Shown here in pieces: positions 4,803 through 9,175 of a DNA stretch of 9,175 nucleotides. Origin of the DNA: Candidatus Hydrogenedentota bacterium (GTDB lineage: Bacteria > Hydrogenedentota > Hydrogenedentia > Hydrogenedentales > CAITNO01); assembly GCA_007124105.1 (NCBI GenBank), contig SLFT01000492.1, forward strand, positions 1 to 9,175, in the 5' to 3' direction. Each line of letters begins with the position of its first letter. Positions within the stretch are counted from its first letter, which is position 1. Both the position numbers and the translations under genes were made by a program. The notes under the pieces were generated by a model. The model had not been told where the DNA came from. It ran no database searches and saw only the letters and a list, made by a program, of their open reading frames with translations.

Positions 4803-6101
4803 TCAGTCTTGATTATCTATTGCGGCGCCAAGCTCAATTGCCGCATCCACAAGAAGTTGTCCGAGAGCATCTCCATAGAAAGAAGCTGTTACTTCATAGC
4901 CGCTCTTGTGATACTCCTCTTTGGTCAGGATATAGCCGATATAATCGCTGGTCAGGGCGGCTACGCAAGGATGCGTGACGCCTTGTTGCCGTAGAGCGTC
5001 TTTCACGGAGGCGCCGATGGCGCAGATGGCCTCGCCCGGTAATGTTGCCATTTGAAAATCATTGATGCGCAAAGCGTACAGTGGCGCCGTTTCCGGAAAC
5101 ATCACGGAGAGCAACAGGGTTAGCTGTTCCTCGGGGACGTTATATTCGTCACCGGCTATTTTCAGGAAATCAGGCGCGCCCACACGCTGCGGCAATGTCG
5201 GCCACGATGATCGAAGGGCGAATCTGGTTGCGTTGGTCGGCGTCAGAGCCGTTGCCAGGCGCCAGGCGGCAATGCCGACCTTGCGTCCATAGTTGTACGC
5301 CTGCTCGTAGTTGCTGCCGCCCTTGCCGCGTACCGGCGCGATATCGCCTTCCGGGCCGTTCACGTAGAGGCATGTGACATCGTCGCCCATGAGTTCCTCC
5401 ACAACACGCTGCATCTCTCCGGCCCATTCACCCGAAAGCAGCATGTCGTTCTCGTTTACAAAGGTGCCGTGAGCGGCGAAATTCACTAGTACCGCCAGCG
5501 GCGCGCCGTCGGTTGTGTCGAGGCGCAGAATCGTCATTTCATCATCAACACAGTCCGCGCCGCGTCGGTTGCGATTCATACCTGGCAGGGGCGCCGCGCC
5601 CGAAGCCGCCAGCACCGGCTGCATGGTTGCGTTTGCCTCCTGCAACGCTGTGGCGAGGCGTTTCACGACAAATTGAAGCATTGGCTCCGAGAAAATACCA
5701 ATGTTCGGGTTGTTGGCAATGTTGCGTCGGTCCAAGGCGAACCCCTCGAGGCCGGTATGCGAATGACTGGCGCACATCAGCGTATTATCCACGGTCAACC
5801 CGGGCACGCCCGCTGTTGTTAATGTCTCCTCCACGAGATTGATGGGTACGCTGCACACGTCCAGCGTGACAATCGCGCCCTTCACGTCGCCATGCTCCAG
5901 CACGAGCGCCTTGCCATAAAGCGTATCGAGCACGCCTTCGGCGGGGCGTCCCTCGCGCGCGCCATAGCCGCCCAGTTGCGACGGAATCCCTTCCTCCAAA
6001 GGCGTAATGCTCACACGAGCCACGCCCGCATGTAATTGCGCTATGGCGGGCAGACAACAACAAAAGAAGAAACAGAAAAACAGGATACTGGCGCAATGCA
6101 T
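4803..6101 (-). CDS. Secreted neutral/alkaline ceramidase-family protein
   Basis: The 432-residue product begins with a signal peptide (hydrophobic, Phe- and Cys-rich, residues 3-18, likely cut after AIA at 19-21), so it is exported. The rest matches the N-terminal catalytic domain of neutral non-lysosomal ceramidases: GVARVSITP (26-34), ASHSHTG (111-117), NFAAHGT (207-213), NGPEGDIAP (248-256), LPGEA (354-358) and SDYIGYILTKEEYHKSGYE (385-403). His113/115, His211, Glu357 and a Tyr are the probable zinc ligands. Length is well below the roughly 650 residues of classical enzymes, so the C-terminal domain is absent. The GDxSPN amidase motif reads GDIAP, lacking the Ser. The substrate is unknown and may be another amide. 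The ATG (6101-6099) has GGAG 8 nt upstream. It is a single-gene unit. Confidence 0.82.
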   Translation of the reverse strand: MHCASILFFCFFFCCCLPAIAQLHAGVARVSITPLEEGIPSQLGGYGAREGRPAEGVLDTLYGKALVLEHGDVKGAIVTLDVCSVPINLVEETLTTAGVPGLTVDNTLMCASHSHTGLEGFALDRRNIANNPNIGIFSEPMLQFVVKRLATALQEANATMQPVLAASGAAPLPGMNRNRRGADCVDDEMTILRLDTTDGAPLAVLVNFAAHGTFVNENDMLLSGEWAGEMQRVVEELMGDDVTCLYVNGPEGDIAPVRGKGGSNYEQAYNYGRKVGIAAWRLATALTPTNATRFALRSSWPTLPQRVGAPDFLKIAGDEYNVPEEQLTLLLSVMFPETAPLYALRINDFQMATLPGEAICAIGASVKDALRQQGVTHPCVAALTSDYIGYILTKEEYHKSGYEVTASFYGDALGQLLVDAAIELGAAIDNQD

Positions 6102-6129
6102 ATCAGGTTCTCCATGAAGTTGGAACTAT

Positions 6130-6511
6130 AAAGACAGACTGTTTGAATGTGTATTTTGGTTTCACATTCATAGGCGCGGCACGTATGCCGTATTATCACA
6201 AGAGTATGTGTGAAATCAATCCGTCGGACAACGCGGCAAAGGCGTCGCGGCGGCGCAGATACGATATACGGGCCAGTGGTATTGCCCAAATAGCGTGGTA
6301 GCAACAACGGTTGCGTCATCTGTTTTTTCAGGTTGAAAGAAGGTCTGCTTTGCGGCCTGTGAATCGTAAATAATAATGCTTTTGTTATCCCTGTCTTCCC
6401 ATGCGTACTTCCGCGCTTGTTTCATGGCAATTGGAGAAAGATAATTTCTGCGAAAGCCACAATATGGCGTATATAATGGTTCGCTTCTACGCAAAATATA
6501 GCGGTTTCAAG
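6130..6511. other. Intergenic region between divergent ceramidase-family gene and gyrB
   Basis: This stretch of nearly 400 bases is more AT-rich than its neighbours and holds no convincing gene. A minus-strand frame (6494-6216, TTG start, 92 codons, or 69 from an internal ATG) is open. It resembles no family I recognise and has no ribosome binding site. It could be a small or decayed gene. A TATAAT on the plus strand (6472-6477) has no good -35. The only strong signals are the two flanking promoters. Confidence 0.4.
6192..6219 (-). promoter_or_regulatory. Candidate promoter of the ceramidase-family gene
   Basis: On the minus strand TTGATT (6219-6214) and GATAAT (6197-6192) are separated by 16 bp. 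A TGT before the -10 makes it an extended -10. The start would be near 6185, giving an untranslated leader of about 84 nt. A small perfect hairpin (CGGCA/TGCCG, 6177-6190) lies at its beginning. Confidence 0.5.
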
Positions 6512-6540
6512 TTGTTTTGACTGGTGCGTTCTGGTATACT
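6512..6540 (+). promoter_or_regulatory. Promoter of gyrB(-gyrA)
   Basis: TTGTTT (6512-6517) and TATACT (6535-6540) are 17 bp apart, and a TGG before the -10 gives an extended -10. Transcription would start near 6547, leaving a leader of about 47 nt before the gyrB ATG at 6594. Confidence 0.65.
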
Positions 6541-6581
6541 GAAATCACTTCCTGATTAAGCCCCGCAACATGCAAATTATT

Positions 6582-6585
6582 GAGG
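6582..6585 (+). promoter_or_regulatory. Ribosome binding site deciding the gyrB start
   Basis: GAGG with an 8-nt spacer to ATG 6594. The in-frame ATG at 6570, eight codons earlier, is preceded by a pyrimidine-rich stretch with no such site. Confidence 0.75.
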
Positions 6586-6593
6586 TAAACGGT

Positions 6594-9023
6594 ATGGCAA
6601 AAAACGAATACGGCGCCAGTTCTATTCAGGTGCTTGAAGGATTGCAGGCGGTACGCAAACGCCCTGCGATGTATATTGGCGATACTGGAACGCGCGGTTT
6701 GCATCACCTCGTCTATGAGGTGGTGGACAACAGCATTGACGAAGCGCTGGCAGGGTATTGTTCACAGATAACCGTGACCGTGCATATTGACAACAGCGTT
6801 TCCGTGGAAGACAACGGCCGCGGCATCCCCGTTGATTTGCATCGCGATCCGAAGTATCGTAAGAAAACGGCCCTTGAGGTTGTATTGACCATCCTGCACG
6901 CGGGCGGCAAGTTCGATAATTCGAGTTATAAGGTTTCGGGCGGTTTGCACGGTGTCGGCGTTTCCTGTGTTAATGCCTTGGCAAAATGGCTTGAAGTGGA
7001 GGTAAAGCGGGACGGCTTCATACACTTCATGAGTTTTGATCGCGGCGTAGCCAGAGGCTCTATCGAGAAAAGAGGGCGCACCAAGGCAACAGGAACGCGC
7101 ATCACGTTCTTGCCGGATCCTGATATCTTCGAAGAGTCTGAATATAATACCGAAACATTGTTGACGCGCCTGCGCGAGCTGGCGTTTTTGAACAAAGGCA
7201 TCAAGATCATTTTTGAGGACGAGCGGGCTGAAGTCGAACCGATTGTGATGCAATATAAAGGGGGAATCGTTGAGTATGTCAAATATCTGAACCGCAATAA
7301 AGAAGCGCTGCATCGCTCGCCTATTTACATGGAGCTTGCGAGAGACGATGTGGAGGTAGAGGTGGCGTTGCAATACACCACTGCCTACAGCGAAGCGCTG
7401 GCGAGTTTTGCGAATAACATCAACACCCACGAGGGCGGCACTCACCTAAGCGGCTTTCGCGCTGCGCTGACCAAAAGTTTGAACGATTACGCGCGCAAGA
7501 ACAATATGTTCAAGAAGACAAATGCCTCCATTTCCGGTGATGACGCCCGTGAAGGGCTCACGGCGATTATTTCCGTGCGCCTGCACGATCCCCAGTTTGA
7601 AGGTCAGACAAAGATGAAACTGGGCAACAGCGAGGTACAGGGCATTGTAAGTTCTCTTGTATACGAGGGATTGCGCACATTTTATGAAGAAAACCCGAAT
7701 GTCGCAAACCGCATTATCAACAAGACGCTGGAGGCTGCCCGCGCGCGCGAGGCGGCGCGCAAAGCGCGCGAGCTTACCCGGCGCAAAGGCGCGCTGGACA
7801 GCCTGGGCCAGGCGGCAAAATTGGCAGACTGTTCAGAACGCGACCCCGCCAGCTGTGAGCTGTTTATCGTAGAGGGGGACAGCGCGGGCGGTTCCGCCAA
7901 GCAGGGGCGCGACCGACGTTTCCAGGCTATCCTACCGCTGCGCGGCAAGGTGTTGAACGTTGAAAAGGCCCGTGAAGACAAGATGTTGAACAACAAGGAA
8001 ATCCGGTCGTTAATTACGTCCCTTGGCGTAGGTTTCGGCAAGGATGATTTCGACATCAGCAAGCTGCGTTATCACAAAGTGATTATCATGACGGACGCCG
8101 ATGTGGACGGCGCGCATATTCGTACATTGCTGCTCACATTTTTCTTTCGGCAAATGCCCGAGCTTATTACGCGCGGCCATTTGTACATCGCCCAGCCGCC
8201 CCTCTATCAGATTCGCAAGGGCAAGAAGTCGCGCTACGTGAACACCGAGCAGGAATATGAAGATTTCCTCTATGAAGTGGCGTTGGACGCCGTCAACGTG
8301 ACGGCTGACGGCGATTCGAATGGCAAGCCCATTCCCTTCAAAAAACTGGCGCGCGCGATTCGCGCTGCCCAGGAACGAGAACGCATGATTAATCGCGCGC
8401 ACCGTGTGTATGGTGTGGATCGGGAAGCGTTGGCGAAGTGTCTTGCGCTGCCGCGAGAAAAATACATTAACCCCGCCGCATTGACATACAGCGAACTGGT
8501 GTCTTTGTTTGGCGACGAAATGGACCCCATTAACTCACTTGAGGAGCAGGGCGAGATCGAGGAGAACGGCAATGGCGTCGCGCGCTTGAAACCCGCATTG
8601 GTTCGTCAGAAGAATCAAGTGGACCTGGCCTTTTTCAAGAGCCATGAATTCTCCGCGTTGCTCGGGCATAACGAGCCCCTGGCGGCGGCCGGCGCGCCGC
8701 CCTATATGGTGATAGCGGCCAGCGGCGATAAGAGCGGCCAGACCCTTTTCGAGACGGACGACCTGCTTGCGCTGCGTGATTACTTGCTTGATTCTGGACG
8801 CAAGGGGTTGCACGTGCAGCGGTACAAGGGACTCGGCGAGATGAACGCAGACCAGCTGTTGGAAACCACCATGGATCCCAAGAACCGGATATTGCTGGCG
8901 GTGACCGCCGAAGATGAAGCGATAGTGGACGACGTACTCACTACGCTGATGGGCGATTTGGTCGAGCCGCGCAGGATTTTCATCGAGAAACACGCCGCTG
9001 AGGTACAGAACCTGGATATCTGA
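6594..9023 (+). CDS. gyrB: DNA gyrase subunit B
   Basis: GyrB is the ATPase subunit of gyrase and, with GyrA, introduces negative supercoils. The 809-residue product has the GHKL ATPase domain, with YEVVDNSIDE (41-50, E42 and N46 at the E. coli positions), EDNGRGIP (72-79) and GGLHGVG (116-122). QTKMKLGN (338-345) marks the transducer domain. The TOPRIM domain has EGDSAGG (427-433) and DADVD (501-505), and the C-terminus has QRYKGLGEMN (742-751). About 170 residues (roughly 560-730) form the insertion typical of Gram-negative GyrB. The frame is open from an ATG at 6570, but that lacks a ribosome binding site. The ATG at 6594 has GAGG 8 nt upstream and gives the normal N-terminus. gyrA follows after 38 bp, probably co-transcribed. 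Confidence 0.98.
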   Translation: MAKNEYGASSIQVLEGLQAVRKRPAMYIGDTGTRGLHHLVYEVVDNSIDEALAGYCSQITVTVHIDNSVSVEDNGRGIPVDLHRDPKYRKKTALEVVLTILHAGGKFDNSSYKVSGGLHGVGVSCVNALAKWLEVEVKRDGFIHFMSFDRGVARGSIEKRGRTKATGTRITFLPDPDIFEESEYNTETLLTRLRELAFLNKGIKIIFEDERAEVEPIVMQYKGGIVEYVKYLNRNKEALHRSPIYMELARDDVEVEVALQYTTAYSEALASFANNINTHEGGTHLSGFRAALTKSLNDYARKNNMFKKTNASISGDDAREGLTAIISVRLHDPQFEGQTKMKLGNSEVQGIVSSLVYEGLRTFYEENPNVANRIINKTLEAARAREAARKARELTRRKGALDSLGQAAKLADCSERDPASCELFIVEGDSAGGSAKQGRDRRFQAILPLRGKVLNVEKAREDKMLNNKEIRSLITSLGVGFGKDDFDISKLRYHKVIIMTDADVDGAHIRTLLLTFFFRQMPELITRGHLYIAQPPLYQIRKGKKSRYVNTEQEYEDFLYEVALDAVNVTADGDSNGKPIPFKKLARAIRAAQERERMINRAHRVYGVDREALAKCLALPREKYINPAALTYSELVSLFGDEMDPINSLEEQGEIEENGNGVARLKPALVRQKNQVDLAFFKSHEFSALLGHNEPLAAAGAPPYMVIAASGDKSGQTLFETDDLLALRDYLLDSGRKGLHVQRYKGLGEMNADQLLETTMDPKNRILLAVTAEDEAIVDDVLTTLMGDLVEPRRIFIEKHAAEVQNLDI

Positions 9024-9061
9024 CGCGGCGCGGGACCGGAAAGACAGAAAGAAAAGAAGAC

Positions 9062-9175
9062 ATGGACACAACAGAACGCATCAAACCAACACCGATAGAA
9101 CAGGAGTTGAAGACCTCCTTTCTTGACTATTCCATGAGCGTTATTGTCAGTCGTGCGCTGCCCGATGTGCGCGAC
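9062..9175 (+). CDS. gyrA: DNA gyrase subunit A, N-terminal fragment
   Basis: The first 38 codons of gyrA are present, cut by the window edge in frame. The sequence IEQELKTSFLDYSMSVIVSRALPDVRD (12-38) is the near-invariant N-terminus of GyrA, which carries the DNA-cleaving tyrosine further on, outside this window. The ATG at 9062 follows a purine-rich AGAAAGAAAAGAAG that can serve as a weak ribosome binding site. The 38-bp gap after gyrB has no terminator, so the two subunits are probably made from one transcript. ParC shares this N-terminal motif, but adjacency to gyrB favours GyrA. Confidence 0.95.
   Translation, partial: MDTTERIKPTPIEQELKTSFLDYSMSVIVSRALPDVRD

Noticed and set aside
6216..6494. 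Minus-strand 92-codon frame as a gene
   Set aside because: It has a TTG start without a ribosome binding site and no recognised family, and its start is close to the gyrB promoter. It is kept only as a remark in the intergenic entry.
7741..7800. GCGCG-rich repeat tract in gyrB
   Set aside because: It encodes the Ala/Arg-rich helix normal in GyrB before the TOPRIM domain and is explained by codon use.

Overview
The window is about 9.2 kb of bacterial chromosome of moderately high GC. It holds core metabolic and informational genes plus one repeat element. The organism looks like a non-model Gram-negative-type bacterium. GyrB is the long form (809 residues) with a large insertion behind the TOPRIM core. 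PyrR sits at the head of a pyrR-pyrB-pyrC operon, and the HisI and L33 variants have lost metal-ligand cysteines. This would fit the Planctomycetes/Verrucomicrobia/Hydrogenedentota side of the tree, but that placement is recall and inference and no search was run.

Positions 1-735 (minus strand): rpmG (ribosomal protein L33, 345-524) is followed by tRNA-Phe(GAA) at 143-218, which has its own consensus promoter, and then by an intrinsic terminator at 81-128. Four consecutive stem-loops fill the gap between hisI and rpmG (600-726). Positions 736-1440 (minus strand): hisI starts at GTG 1206. Upstream of it is a possible small ORF with a perfect Shine-Dalgarno sequence.

Positions 1482-4498 (plus strand): this is a compact pyrimidine operon. 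An extended -10 promoter is followed almost at once by an 18-codon leader ORF, then a 22-codon ORF containing a terminator-like GC hairpin, then pyrR, pyrB and pyrC. Every junction from the first leader ORF to pyrC is a stop/start overlap (ATGA, ATGA, TAATG, ATGA). The layout suggests that attenuation and translational coupling control aspartate transcarbamoylase and dihydroorotase, with PyrR as the likely uridine-nucleotide sensor. The leader is the most interesting part of the window.

Positions 4499-4802: between the convergent pyrC and ceramidase-like genes lies a 183-bp near-complete inverted repeat with 21-bp perfect ends that include TTAA. It looks like a MITE or a large hairpin repeat. 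Positions 4803-6101 (minus strand): a secreted neutral-ceramidase-family protein keeps the probable zinc ligands but has Ala where the described amidase motif has Ser. Positions 6102-6593: a long intergenic region with the divergent promoters of the ceramidase-like gene and gyrB. Positions 6594-9175 (plus strand): gyrB, then 38 bp, then the first 38 codons of gyrA, cut by the window edge.
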